Positions 11,228 through 23,250 of a stretch of 64,000 nucleotides of DNA are shown here, one piece after another. Source of the stretch: Lactuca virosa (Eukaryota > Streptophyta > Magnoliopsida > Asterales > Asteraceae). Numbering within the stretch: position 1 is the stretch's first letter; the number at the start of each line of letters is the position of its first letter. The stretch spans positions 77,102,499 to 77,166,498 of the forward strand of contig CAKMRJ010005745.1 of the NCBI GenBank assembly GCA_928212115.1, in the 5' to 3' direction. The position numbers were made by a program, and so were the translations under genes. The notes under the pieces were generated by a model that worked only from the letters and a program-made list of their open reading frames with translations, ran no database searches and was not told the DNA's origin.

Positions 11228-13890
11228 ATGAGCAAGAAAAGAACTATCGATTCTTTTTTCAAACGAATAGAAGATATGCATGACCCATAGTTGCATCCGG
11301 TTAGTGATAAATACTAGAAGATGTTCATAATACACACCCTGATATGAATAGTAACATTGAAGAGCCCAATAATACTGAACCTTAAAAAATGATGTCAGAT
11401 TTATGAGAGGTGAAATTAGATTATTTAATTCGTGATCCAGGAGAACGACCTTCAATCTTAAGCTATCCAAGTAACCAACGTGTAACACCCATAAAAATCA
11501 TGTCAAATTAAAACTTTTTAAAACATTTCAAAACACATGATTATTACAAAACTTGTTTTCAAAATGATATATTGTCAGAGTATCCGAGAATCAGATCATA
11601 AAATCATAAAATGTGAGGAGCGGTACGATCACGCTTTCGCCTTCCCGCGATCATCAGAAGTACCTGAAACAATAATCGATAAATGTAAGCTCGAAAGCTT
11701 AGTGGGTTACCCCCAAAATACCAACGCCATACAGATACAACCATATCATATGAACATTTAAGCAAACAACATGCATAATGAGCCATCAGTCTGACTGGAC
11801 CGAATCCCGGTCCTCAGTCTATCTGGACATCTCCCCGAGCCCTCGGCACGTCTGGACCGCCCTCCTCAGATCCTTCAGCCTATCCGGACCGCTCGTTGGG
11901 CCTTCGGCCTGACTAGATTTGCCCGGCCTGGGCCTGCAGTCTACCCGGTCCGCCCAGGGTGTCTTAGCCTACTGCACACAGCAGGACCTGCCTCAACCCT
12001 TTCCCCAAACCAACAAACATGTGCACATGCATATAAATAAGTAAACATGCAGATCTAACAGATCACTAACATGGCAACCATCCTATAACCAGGATACCGA
12101 TCTAACCGATCTCTAGCATAGCAACCATCCTAAACCAGGATGAAATCTAACATAGAAACCATCTTAAACCAGGATGAAATCTAGCATATCAATAACATAG
12201 CAACCATCCTAAACCAGGATGTAAATCATAAAGGGTCGGCCTTGGTGCCGTAGACCCTGCTGATATAGTGAGGAGAACTCACCTCACAAATGTCGCACTG
12301 AAGTGATAGGCTCAAACTCTCGAATCACCTACACGACCTCCACCACCTATAGTTACCATAAAACCCTTTTTCATAAATTTCCAAATTACCAAAATACCCC
12401 CATAGGTCAACTGGTCGACCCTTGGTCAAAGCCAAAGCCAACAGCCAAGGTCAACAGTCCATGTTGACCCGACTCGCCGATTACAGTTTACCGACTCGTC
12501 GAGTCCTTCCTGAACTCGAGAAGTCGTGAAATCCTTGATTGACTCGTCGAGTTTTCCTGCAACTCGCCGAGTTCATGCGTGTCCAAAGGTTGGGGAAAAC
12601 CCTAGCCGACTCGCCGAGTCATTCGACCGACTCGCCGAGCCCAAGGCAATCTTCATCGGACTCGCCGAGTTGTTCATCCAACTCGTCGAGTTCAATGACC
12701 ATCTTCATATGACTCGCCGAGTCGACCTTGCGACTCGTCGAGTCCCTTCAATCCTTCAACCATACAGATGCTTTTTAGGCCATGCTAAGGCTCCATATTG
12801 TAGATCCAGCTTCCCAAGGCATGTTTATCACGTAAAGTTGCAAACTTTACGTGCATGCAAGATGATAATGGCCCAAAACAAGCTAAAGAAGAGGTTCTAG
12901 GAAAAAGAGCTTCACCAACATGCTAAAGACTGAGACTTTATGAAGATAAGAGTCAAGATGAGCCTAGATCTGAAGTTGCAACTTCAGATCTTGGTTCATC
13001 ACTCGAAATGCAACACCAAAAGCCCAAAATGGTCCCAAAACTCAAATATAGAAGGGGTCTAATTAGAAGAAGCTCAAGGTGATGACTTGGTACCTCTAAA
13101 TTGTGATAAACTGAGGTAGAATTCAGATCCCCAGCTGTTCCTTGCTCCAAGCTTCTTGATCTTCAAACCTTTCCTCACCAAAATCCCTCTTCCAAACTAA
13201 GAAGCACACCAATATAGAGAACAAGCACAAATTAGAGTTTCTGAATTCGAGTGGAGCAGTAAGAGAGGCTAAGGGGAATAAGTGATCCTTAAATAGGGTG
13301 CAAAACCCCGAAAATTATGGTTTCATTCCCCAGCTCCTACTCGTCGAGTCCCTTCTTGAACTCGGCGAGTAGGTCACTAAAACACGTGGACCAACCCGCT
13401 GCTACTCGACGAGTAGGGCAACCAACTCGTCGAGTAGCCCTTGAAATCAAGAAAATTCTTATATTAAATCAATACCTGATAATCGGGGCGTTACACAACG
13501 TGATGAAATTAGACAGTTATATATTAAATTCGGACTATACCAACTTCAAAAATCAAAGCATCCATTCAGTCCTAGTGGTCGTAGTAGATCTATGTGCAGT
13601 TTTCAACAAGTTTAGTTCAAGAATTTTTGGTGGTTGAAATATTCTGAAAAAAATGATGTTAGCATTTTGTTTTCCTTGCTTTCTTTTCAATAAAAACTTA
13701 TTGGCAAAGTCGGGTCTGATACATTTACCGTATCAGAGTTTAATAGATGGAAAAAGGTAAATTGTGGCAAAGAGTGTGCTTTCATCGTACATGAAGGTAA
13801 GACTCTAGCCTCAACACATAATTTTTCTATTAGATGTTATGAAGATTTAAAAAACCAGTTATGTCAAGTTTTTAATTCTTTGTGAAATTT
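11228..13890 (+). pseudogene. TTF/MYM-type zinc-finger hAT transposase-like pseudogene, split by an LTR
   Basis: The remnant begins with an ATG giving MSKKRTIDSFFK, the start I know from plant zinc-finger MYM-type 1-like (TTF domain, DUF4371, hAT) proteins. It continues as LIRDPGERPSILSYPSNQR up to 11480, jumps over the solo LTR, and resumes at 13496 with DEIRQLYIKFGPYQLQ. Then come FKNFWWLKYSEKNDVS, a DTFTVSEFNRWKKVNCGKE segment and CYEDLKNQLCQ near 13850. Several stops and frameshifts interrupt it, both before and after the LTR. Only the N-terminal quarter of such a protein (TTF region) is present; the DDE/dimerisation part is missing. It is dead and older than the LTR insertion. Confidence 0.75.
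11481..13495 (-). mobile_element. Solo gypsy-type LTR (2015 bp), target duplication caacg
   Basis: The sequence starts tgtaacaccc and ends gggcgttaca, with perfect inverted TGTAAC/GTTACA ends. It is flanked by an identical 5-bp duplication, caacg, at 11476-11480 and 13496-13500. No internal domain remains, so this is a solo LTR left by recombination. The TATA-like ctatttaagg reads on the minus strand near 13282-13291, and gaggtgagttctcctcact-type blocks are the reverse complement of those in the LTR at 1-2131. It carries two clusters of ACTCG-N-CGAGT palindromes (12470-12745 and 13338-13437) on either side of the TATA box. Confidence 0.92.
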
Positions 13891-14414
13891 TCTTTTAACA
13901 ATTTAGACATATTACTTTATCCGGATATACATTTATATTTTAATTTGAGGTTGTCAGCCTCCCTTATTCTTAAATCATGGCTTTACCCCTGCTTGGTGTT
14001 TCCAATATCTGTAAGTAACTTCAGAAGATGATTGCGACTTTACACAAAAAGGAGAATGTGGGAACAAGTTTTGTTGTGTTGAAGTCTGAAGCCAAAATAC
14101 CTACTAGTTGTCTTTACTCCGAAATAGTGAAGTGGTCCAAAGTCTTTTTGATACCGAAGTAGTTGGTAGAGCATATTATGTGTTGGATCTATTCACTCAA
14201 GAATCATTTTAGAAAGATATTTGTTGATAACATATGATCCAATAGGGTCACACCAATAAGACATAAATTGAATGTTTATATGAATTTGAATATTGATAAA
14301 TATTTATAACTCTTGTAATTAATTGGAAACTATGTGTTTTAATTATGAAAATAATATTTTCCGTTATAAGTATCATGGTTTATATCATAAGGAATGATAT
14401 ATAAATTCATGTAC
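13891..14414. other. Unassigned intergenic sequence
   Basis: No coding remnant or element end recognised. It lies between the hAT pseudogene and the gypsy integrase remnant and is probably degraded repeat DNA. Confidence 0.4.
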
Positions 14415-15112
14415 ATCTTTTGGTGGGAGTTGGGACTTCTACCTTATCCTAGCTGAGTTTTCGTACAACAGCAGCTATCATTCTAGCATTGCGGCACCAC
14501 CGTACGATCTTTTATATAGAAATAAGTGTTGTACTCCAGTCTGTTGGGGAGAGGTTAGCCATAGGGTCATGGCGAGGACTGAGGTGATCCTCCAGACGAC
14601 GGATATTATTCAACAGATCAGACAGAGGTTACAGACAGCTCAGAGCCAGCAAAAGAGTTATGCTGATAGGCGTCAGTCTGAGTTGGAGTTCTAGGTCGGG
14701 GACATGGTTTTGCTGAAGGTATCACCGTGGAAGGGTTGTTATATGCTTCAGGAAGAGGGGAAAGTTAGGCCCCTGATTTATTGGCCCTTTTCGAGTAATG
14801 GCCAGGGTAGGCAAGGTGGCATACTAATTAGATTTTCCTGAGGAGCTTAGTCATATTCATAGCACCTTACATGTTTCTCATCTTCGGAAGTATATGGTTG
14901 ATGATTTGGTGGTGGTTGCGTTAGACGAAATTCAGGTCGATTAGTGCCTAAAATTATGTGGAGAGGCTCATGGCTATATTCGATAGGAAGACGAATGCCT
15001 TGCACAACAACGTGTTGCCCTTAATCAGGTTCAGTGGTAGCATCAAAAGGGTTTCAAGTGGACATGGGAGCCGAGGATTTCAAGGTCAAAATCTAGTTCA
15101 AACGGGGGAGAA
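14415..15112 (+). pseudogene. Ty3/gypsy integrase C-terminal remnant
   Basis: Broken reading frames match the end of a plant gypsy polyprotein. First come LAEFSYNSSYHSSIAAPPY and VCWGEV (integrase core end). Then QQIRQRLQTAQSQQKSYADR, then VGDMVLLKVSPWKG after an in-frame stop, then FPEELSHIHSTLHVSHLRKY, and finally a KTNALHNNVLPLI-type tail. Frameshifts and stops make it non-functional. It ends in a polypurine stretch (15101-15112, aacgggggagaa) directly before the LTR. Protease, reverse transcriptase and RNase H are missing, so the element is truncated on the left. Confidence 0.82.
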
Positions 15113-16821
15113 TTTTAACACCCCATCTTTGAAGGTATTATTATCATTTTATTTAAAGTTGGATTTCAAAGAAATTCAACCTACGATAGGCATAGGATAG
15201 TCCCCTACTCTGAGTGTAGGAGGGAGTTTGGACGCGGGGATTAAGTGACATATGATGGGTGTAGGTTCAGCTACGCAGGGCGTAGGAGAACAGAACCAAA
15301 ACCCTAATTTTTGGGGGTTTGAGCCCTATTTAAAGGATGTAACCCCTTGAGGCCCTCTCCATTCTCATTCTCAACCTTCCCAAACGACCTCCTTGAAAAC
15401 CCTAATTACCATTTGTGAGTTTTGAGCCCGTGGGGCATTTTGTGTTCACTTTTGAAGGAAGAAGAGTATTGTGGAACCAATTGAGAGCTTAAATCAGTGT
15501 AGATCTAGAATTTGCATCCACCCATCCATCTCCAAAAGGTATAAAGTTTCTACATTGATGATGCTTCATGTTAGATCAAGTTATTCTTGAGTATTCCATG
15601 CTTTTGTCCCCAAAACCTCGATTTATATGATTATGAGATACTCCAGACCATTTGAGTATCATTTCCATACGTTTTTAAGGTTGTTAAGTCATAACAATGA
15701 GAGCTTTGTCACTCTCATCCACCTATGCATGTGTTCTTGAGCAATAGATGACTTTAATGACCTAGGTTTGGGATTTGTGCTCCTTGTGACCATGCAAATG
15801 GATAAACTCAAAGACTTTATCCATTAAGACGTCCATATGGTATAGATTTGAAAATATGAAGATTTGATTGTTTGTTTTAAGGACTTAATAATTAAGTTGG
15901 TCATCAGGTGGCTACGTTGGGCGTAATCTGCCTTACGTTGGACGTAGCCCTGATTTCACCTGTTTTACCACCCTTAAGCTCTACATTGGACGTAGAGTTG
16001 CCTGCTGTGCTGAGTGTATTTCGGCTAAAGTTGACCGTTAACTTTTTGACAGTTGACTTTGACTAAGTTTGACTTTGGGTCAAACTGAGGACTTTGGATT
16101 TTAAACTAAGACTTGAACCTTGTTTGTTGTATAGGTAACCCGTAGAGCTAGTTGTTGGATCTGTGATCAGTTCGATTATCTTTTAGACTACGAGGTAGGT
16201 TTTCTCACTGTACTCGTGAGTCGAAGGCACCAATGTTGGCCTACCAAATTGTGTTATGTATCCTTGTGCATAGGATGGTGGTATGATGTAGTGATCTGTT
16301 GCATTGGTAGATCTGTTATGATTACCTGTGCTTGTTAGTTATTTATTCATGTGCATATGTCGACATAATGCGATTAGGTTGAGTCGGTCTTGCTAGATGT
16401 TGAAGGTCAAGACACATGTACGGTCCAGTTGATATTGTAGGCCTAAAGGGAGCAGTCCAACTTATGTTATATGCTTGGGAGCAGTCCATTTTAATGCTAA
16501 AGGCTCATCTAGCGGTCCAGCCCTGTGTTATTGGCCTTGTGTGCATTCATTGTATATGTGTTGAGTATGAGGTATATTGGGGAAACTCACTAAGATTTGG
16601 CTTATAGTTGTTGATTTTAATGTTTCAAGTACTCCTAATTATCGGGGCAAGGGGAAGACGTGATCATACACATCCTCCTATTGTCTTATGTTTTTGAGAG
16701 ATTGACTAGATACTTTGTTTTTTAGGATATGATTTGGAAACAATGGTTGTTTATCGATGGTTTATTGTGGAAATATTTTTATAAAAATAAAATAATTTAT
16801 CATGGTTTTTGGGATGTTACA
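15113..16821 (+). mobile_element. 3' LTR of the truncated gypsy element
   Basis: It starts after the polypurine tract with ttttaacacccc and ends ggatgttaca at 16821. The TATA-like ccctatttaaagg is at 15327-15339. Shared LTR blocks include gagtcgaaggcaccaatg (16210) and ggggaaactcactaag (16579). CTACG...CGTAG-type palindromes occur before the TATA box (15273-15285) and after it (15910-16000). The ORF at 16416-16607 is not a gene. Confidence 0.8.
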
Positions 16822-17275
16822 GGATACCTTTAAGTTCACTAAATAAAACTTATATAATTAAGATATGATGCTTGAAGTGTTGGACACTCCATATCTCTCC
16901 ACTCTTCTCTCTAGGACATGTTCAAAAGGTATGATATGTTTCTTGTCACCCTCCTTTTTACACACTCCATGCTTCTATGTCACATTGTCTTTGCATTAAA
17001 TGAAAGCATTATGCTTAGACCATGCATGTCAATATATAAGTATATAAGAGAGCGTAATTCTTGCTTTTTGGCTATTTTTTTTCTCTTCCCTTCTTGTGGC
17101 CTAATTCACTTTCCCTCTCCGTCTACTTCTCTCTTTTGAAGTTAGTTAAGATTTTGGTGCTTTGGAACTGCTTCTCCTTTATTACTTATTTGTGATAAGT
17201 ATTTAAAGGCTTAATAAGTTGAAGATAAAAGAAGAGAACTAACATTCTTGGGGACATACACTTGTTGATGGATAC
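16822..17275. other. Unassigned intergenic sequence
   Basis: AT-rich stretch between two LTRs, with no recognisable gene or element. The short ORF at 16918-17139 has no support. Confidence 0.4.
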
Positions 17276-17679
17276 TGTCACAACTATCAATTTTTGTTTA
17301 TGATTGTATGCATGCACCAACACTCTTTTTATGTAACATGATTTAAATAGATTATGTTAAGTCAAAGATGAACATATTTTGGATGCACATATAAGCAAAA
17401 CATATGACACAATTTAGCAACACAAATTTAAATGCCAAGAGGGACTAAAAATGACCAAAACATAAACCTTCTTACCTTTTCATTTAAGAATTCGGCCATG
17501 GAGAAGCTATGACCGAACACACATTTCAAAAGGGTGTATTGGCCCTTATAAAACCGAATTTCCCTTTGTGTTGGGCCTTACAAGACTGATTTTCCCATAA
17601 GTGGTCCATATAGGACCGATTTCCTTATTTCCACACTTTTAAAACCGATTTCTCTATACAAGAGGCTTTAAGGACCGAA

Positions 17680-17736
<57 letters not shown>

Positions 17737-20076
17737 GACTGAATTCTCCATAATAAGCCCAAACAAGAAACCGATTTCTCTATATAGGGAACTTTAGGAC
17801 CGATTTCCCCATTTTTAAATCATATAGGACCTATTTCCCTATTAAATAGGGTAAAATCGGCCATATCTTGAATAAATTAATATGTGTTCGGCCAAATTCA
17901 AGGACTTTCCGGTGGGATAACAATTGTTTAATAGATTTCATGTACGTAAAAGGTGCATTGGAAACAAAATTCGACTTTACCTCTTATTATCCACCGAGTT
18001 TCCACACAATCCCCTCAAATATCCATCAAATATCCATGCCACTTCTGTACCTCATAACCCACGACTGGAACCTTGTTTCATTTCATTTGTATCCCATTTC
18101 TTTACTCCATTCTCTCTGATACTCCAACATTAAACAGTTTACAAACTCTCTCAAGAACAAGAGTGTAGTTCTTCAAATAACTTCAACATCTAAGATTTTG
18201 CTTCTTGGAAAGTACCTCTACAAACTCCTAGTGTTCTTACACTTATTTATGATCATTTCATTCCATTTATACAGAAAAATTTCGTGTGTGACTCTTCATA
18301 AGGTGTTAGAGACTTCAAGTGTTCTTCAAGAAAAATCTTAGTGTTTGGCTCAACAAACTCTACTCCACACTTCAAACCTTCTCACAAAAACACCCAAGGT
18401 GAGCTTCATACCCCTTATTTTCGTGTTTTTATACCTTTAGGGGGGGATACAAGCTTAGTTTTGTGTTGATCTTAGTATTTATGCTTGCATGTGTATATTT
18501 TTCATGCTATTGTGTGTAAAATGCTATGAACTCTTGATAAACCTCCATGAACTCGAGATTTCATCATGTTTTTGAAGTGATTTCAAAATAAGTTACATTA
18601 TGTAACTTCAGAAAATAGTTAGACATGATAAACATGTTTACAAATTTATCAAGAAACTAAAAGAAATTACAAGAAAGGACCTTATTTGTCAAATAAGTGA
18701 AAAATGGGCTAAAATGATCATTTTTGAACAAAATGGGTCTTTTATGTCACTTTCAGTTTTAAAGAGATTAAAATGGTTATTTTCATAAAAATGGACCTTT
18801 TATGTCATCTCCGGTATTTTAGGACTAAAATGGTCATTTTTGATAAAATGGACCAAGTATGACAAATTTCATTTAAAATGGGCCAATAATGTCATTTTTA
18901 CTAAAAATGGGCCTAAAATGTCATTTTAGCACTAATTGGACTAAAACGTTCATTTATGTTTACAAATGGGCTTCTTACAACATTTTACCCTAATTGGGTC
19001 GGTTACACTCATTACATGTTTATTGGGCCTTACAACACACATTACGTTAACCGGGCCTACAACAAATAAATACTTGACATTTCGATAAAAACAAATTGTA
19101 TTTTATCACTAATGTTTCGTAATCGATTACATACTCGAAGCAATTTTTTTAAATATTAAATAATGTGATACACTGTTCGAGTAAGTTTAGTTAAGGCTCT
19201 TGTGAGACATTTCCTTCATTTGTACATATCTAGTGTACACCGTAAGTCCTGTAGTTATAACCAGAGTCTCCTAGATGGAGAGCGAGAGTTTGTGTATAGA
19301 TCTACACGGGGTTGACACCCCACACCTGAGCTGTTCGCTACAGCTAGACTAGGTCAGTCTAGGGTGACAAATATCTTATATTAAACAAGCGACGCTTGAA
19401 GAACGTCAAGACATGCATAACAGTCACATCAAGCATGGTTATAACGACTCACATAGAGATTAACAACACAATAAACTTACGGAATACACATACTATACTC
19501 TTGATACATTGTACGAACTATACATTTACTACATTACTTGGGTCTTATGGGTTTTAAGACTACAATGCTTTTACCAACAGAAAATATCGGGTTTTCTGGA
19601 AACTACATACTACACATTACAGTTTACAAACAGCAGAAAATATAGGATTTCTTATACATTGTCAAAAACAAAACACACATGCTATAGTACAAGATTTGAG
19701 ACAAAACTTACAAACCGTTTTTACAGAAAATATCGGATTTTATGGTGTTTACAAAGTTTTCATAAAAACATGCTTATGAACTCACCAACATTTTATATGT
19801 TGACGTTTTTCAAAATTGCTTGTATTCTCAGGAACTCAGTAGGCATGTATAAGAGCCTTGGATACTGGATATTTTGCTGCATTTTGGGAATCATTTACTA
19901 ATGTCACTTTTGTTGTAACATGCGAACAAATACACTATGTAAAACATTATAAGTTTGATATCTCAATGTATGATGTGTGGATTGATGTGTTTCATTTATA
20001 TACAATTGTTACGATACTATACAATGACGTCACCCGCCTCCAGACGTTTCCGTCGTCCTGGTCCGGGGGTGTGACA
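17276..20076 (+). mobile_element. Solo LTR (2801 bp), probable target duplication gatac/gacac
   Basis: It begins tgtcacaac and ends gggtgtgaca, with inverted TGTCAC/GTGACA ends. The flanks are gatac (17271-17275) and gacac (20077-20081), a 5-bp target duplication with one change. It belongs to the same family as the minus-strand LTR at 55151-58227: both share tagatctacac, ggttataac next to cagagtctc, and the terminal gggggtgtgaca. Internal features are degenerate aaaaccgatttcc repeats (17560-17840), an (AT)n run (17685-17732) and a degenerate array of aaaatgggcc...tgtcattt units (18700-18990). Its ORFs have no family match. Confidence 0.8.
17684..17732. repeat. (AT)n microsatellite
   Basis: About 24 AT units inside the solo LTR. 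Confidence 0.95.
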
Positions 20077-20429
20077 GACACTTGTAGAGAAGATCAAGCT
20101 TCTTGTCTTTGCCATCTTAATCAACTCCCCAAATCTGAGTGGGATCAAAGGCTACAAAGGTTGTCAATCTAAAACATTATATGGTTGTTTTAATATCTTT
20201 CTAACCTATGTAATTAGATCCTCTATGGTTTTCTTTTAAAATGGACTTAAAATAATTGTTATTTTAATAATGCTTTAGGTTTTGTTCTTAAGAAAAATTA
20301 TCGTTTTAATTAGATATCAAAAACCATCACCCTCATTTTTAGTATTAGATTGTGTGATATAATGTAATTATGCGTTATATCTCTAGTTTTGTTAGGATGC
20401 ATTGTACGTGTATGGAGTTGTATCATACC

Positions 20430-21292
20430 CTAACGACTTCTTAGGATGCCAAAACCATATTACATGTCCTCTCTTCTTGATTTGTATGCCACCTTGAACA
20501 ATTTTTTCATAGCCATATATGGAAGTGACTTCACAAAAGCAACACAAGTTTGGTATATCTCATCCGCAAGATAGTACCCATGCTTGTATTCTTCTCCGTT
20601 CAAATTAAATGAGCCTTTGGTGGTTTTCCAAGAAATTTTACGTGGAATAGCGGTGATTGGTAGAGTACATTTAGGTCATTATTAAAACTAGTGACACCAG
20701 AGTATGCATGCCAAAACCATAAATCTTGCGACGCTACCTCTTCAAGTACTATTAGGACTCGTGATGACCTCTCATGTACTAGCCTCTTAATGCCATTGGA
20801 AAATTACATTGATTCCTATGTGTCGAGTTAATGCTACAAAACATTCAAAGATATCCATATTTGGATTCATGTACAACGTATAAAAGTTGAATGTTATTGA
20901 CTATTGGTTGGTGTATATATTTGTCTCCATACAACTTTAATAATACCATAGCAAACGTGTTGAATACTTTCATGTAAAGTTCTTTCTGATGTATTCAGGT
21001 ACTTATCCAACATGCCTTATGTGTTCCCGTATGTTAGTTTCCATATTTCAGATGTGCATTTTTGTAATGAACTGAAACTTCTTTGAAACCTTGTTTCCCA
21101 CATTGTTTCAAAATATGGATATGTTTTTTCCATATCTTCAACGATATGCATGAGTAAGTGTCTGCTCATCCGAAATCTTCTTTGAAAATTTTCTTCACCA
21201 AAGAGTGCATTATCAGCAAAGTAATCTCGGGTCATACGCATTTCGACAGCTTCATAATCTCTCCCCACAATAGTTGTCGAATTGGTGCACAC
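20430..21292 (-). pseudogene. PIF/Harbinger nuclease (transposase) pseudogene
   Basis: Reading on the minus strand, the open part 21292-21017 gives DYFADNALFGEENFQRRFRM, SRHLLMHIVEDM and a SSLQKCTSEIW segment. These match the N-terminal half of plant Harbinger-type nucleases. Further on, in shifting frames, come HESKYGYL, HRNQCNFPMALRG, EEVASQDLWFWHAYSGV, NNDLNVLYQSPLFH, EYKHGYYLADEIYQ (the position of the third DDE acid) and FKVAYKSRRED. At least four frame breaks or stops are visible, so the gene is dead. Terminal inverted repeats and a TAA target duplication were not found around it. Confidence 0.8.
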
Positions 21293-22440
21293 GTTTGAAC
21301 TTGCAGTACCCTAAAGTAGCGTTTGTGCAGTTCAAGCAAGTGCTGGCAAAAGTTGAATGTTATTATTTTCATATTTGGATGAAGATGATAAAAGATGATT
21401 TTGGTTCCATGGCATATTTGATGGGTACATGATCATCAAAACTAGGTAGAGGACGAATCTATTGAATTTGAGAGAGTTTGAATGGAATTGGTGAGGGTTA
21501 AAATGGAATTGGAAAGAATTGGAATGAAATTTGAAAGAATGTATGGTTTTTTGGAGTGGCAGAAAGTTGTTATATAGATAATAAAAAATAAATAAATAGA
21601 TAATTTGAATTTGTAGTTGTTGTACAGTTAAAGAGAGGAGAAGTGGGAAATATTGAACGACTTACCAAACCCTTGCATTCCTCATTTTTACGGTACTAAC
21701 GGCTGGTGGAATGTTGTAGCCGGCACTACCGCAAATGACCCAAGCTCCACCCTTAGATTGGGAGGAGTGACATCGCTAAAACAACTCGCCATCATCGCTG
21801 CAAGTTGATGAAAACCACCCCCTAGCTCTCGCTAGGGGGGTTGCTAAGGAAAAGTCGTTGCCATTGTAGCGAGGGGAGAGAGAGAGTCCAAAGGCCTGCT
21901 ATGATTGGTGGATTTGGTGGATTGCATTGACCAAATTCAAACTTTGGTGGAAGACGTCAATTCCAACTACTTTATTTCATATATTTTCTATTTATTTGCA
22001 AATTACTTTCTCATTATTTTCACCGGCTTAATTTATTTAATATACTTTTATAAAGAATTCAATTTCAACCAACTTTCTCATTTACTTTTTCATTTAACTT
22101 TCAACAACTCCCTCATTTATATACATTTTCATTATAAAAATTCAAAATTTTGAATTTCAATTCCAATACTATAATTGTTTGTGGTTTAAAAAAATAAAAT
22201 ATATTTAATATTTGTGCATAAAAATGTTTGTGTATTAAAATAAAGTAATTTAATTAAACTAGGAAAAAAAAGTATTAGGAATGTTAGCACTTCCTACCAA
22301 ATGCTAATTAAATTAGATGTTAAATGGAAAAAAATGATATGGCAATCAAAAAGCTGACCTCACAAGATACTAAGAGTCTTACCATTCCCTTTAGCCTTAG
22401 GGACAAGATACTAAGAGTGTTACCACTCCCTTTAGCCTTA
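21293..22440. other. Probable Harbinger upstream region and unassigned repeat DNA
   Basis: No gene is visible. A ggaattgg-rich stretch (21480-21540) and a perfect hairpin, ccccctag-ctctcg-ctaggggg (21819-21840), are present. The ORF at 21905-22153 is low-complexity and unsupported. A 41-bp tandem duplication lies at its right end. Confidence 0.4.
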
Positions 22441-22443
22441 GGG
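22362..22443. repeat. 41-bp tandem duplication
   Basis: Two copies of an acaagatactaagagt...ttagccttaggg unit with two differences, just outside the duplicated gene block. Confidence 0.85.
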
Positions 22444-23087
22444 TCATGTTTTTAGCTTGTCCCTAATTACCTAGATTTTTATGTTTTCATTGGAGCCTCT
22501 TTAAAAAGTTGATCGCATGAGAATCTAAGATCTTCTACATATAAACATTATTTCATGTTTCAAATTTAATATAGAATAGACAGAATTTTGAATTTTGAAT
22601 ATTTTGTAGAATATGCCACATATAATTAACATCCTTCTCGTTATATGCATACAGGAATTATTAAAATATATAATTTATATTGTTCTTTTCAGAGATGTGT
22701 GTCTCTAAAATTGCGTAGCATGCTTTCATTCTATGTCAATTTGTTTGTTTTCATAACCCAAAAAAAATATGCTCACACTCATATCAACGTTGAGTCGCAA
22801 TACAACAACTTGGATCAAGCCAGTAGGTCTAGAAATAGAAATAAAAGTGTATGTAGTATTCTAAATTTTGTGTTCAAAGTCATAGGAAGTAACTCGACTC
22901 CGGTACTCTCAAAGTCCACTTAACATTAAAGGGATATGTGGCCGACATGCTTTAACGAAAGTCATTAGTAGTTTCTTCGTATCTTTCAAGTGATCCATCA
23001 CATCCTTGACTTTCATTGTATGTATGATGGAAGTTTGATGGGTGGGATGATCAAATATAGATCAAAGAAACATGAAATTTTTATTGT

Positions 23088-23095
23088 TATTTAAA
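23088..23095 (+). promoter_or_regulatory. TATA-like box of paralogue 2
   Basis: tatttaaa is conserved in sequence and context with 7356-7363, and lies 156 bp before the ATG at 23251. Confidence 0.4.
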
Positions 23096-23250
23096 TTCAT
23101 TCATAAACCTAGACGCAACATACCTTCATTTTTCTCCAGACAAACTGCATCTCCAATTAATTACACCCCCTTCGCATACCAGATTAATTAGTGCATGCTA
23201 TAGAGAAAACCTGGTACAGACAGTTCCTTTCCCTTAGAAGGAACATAATC

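Noticed and set aside
12526..12900. 124-residue ORF in the solo LTR
   Set aside because: It runs through the ACTCG-N-CGAGT palindrome array, giving repetitive translated words such as ATRRV, and is not a protein.
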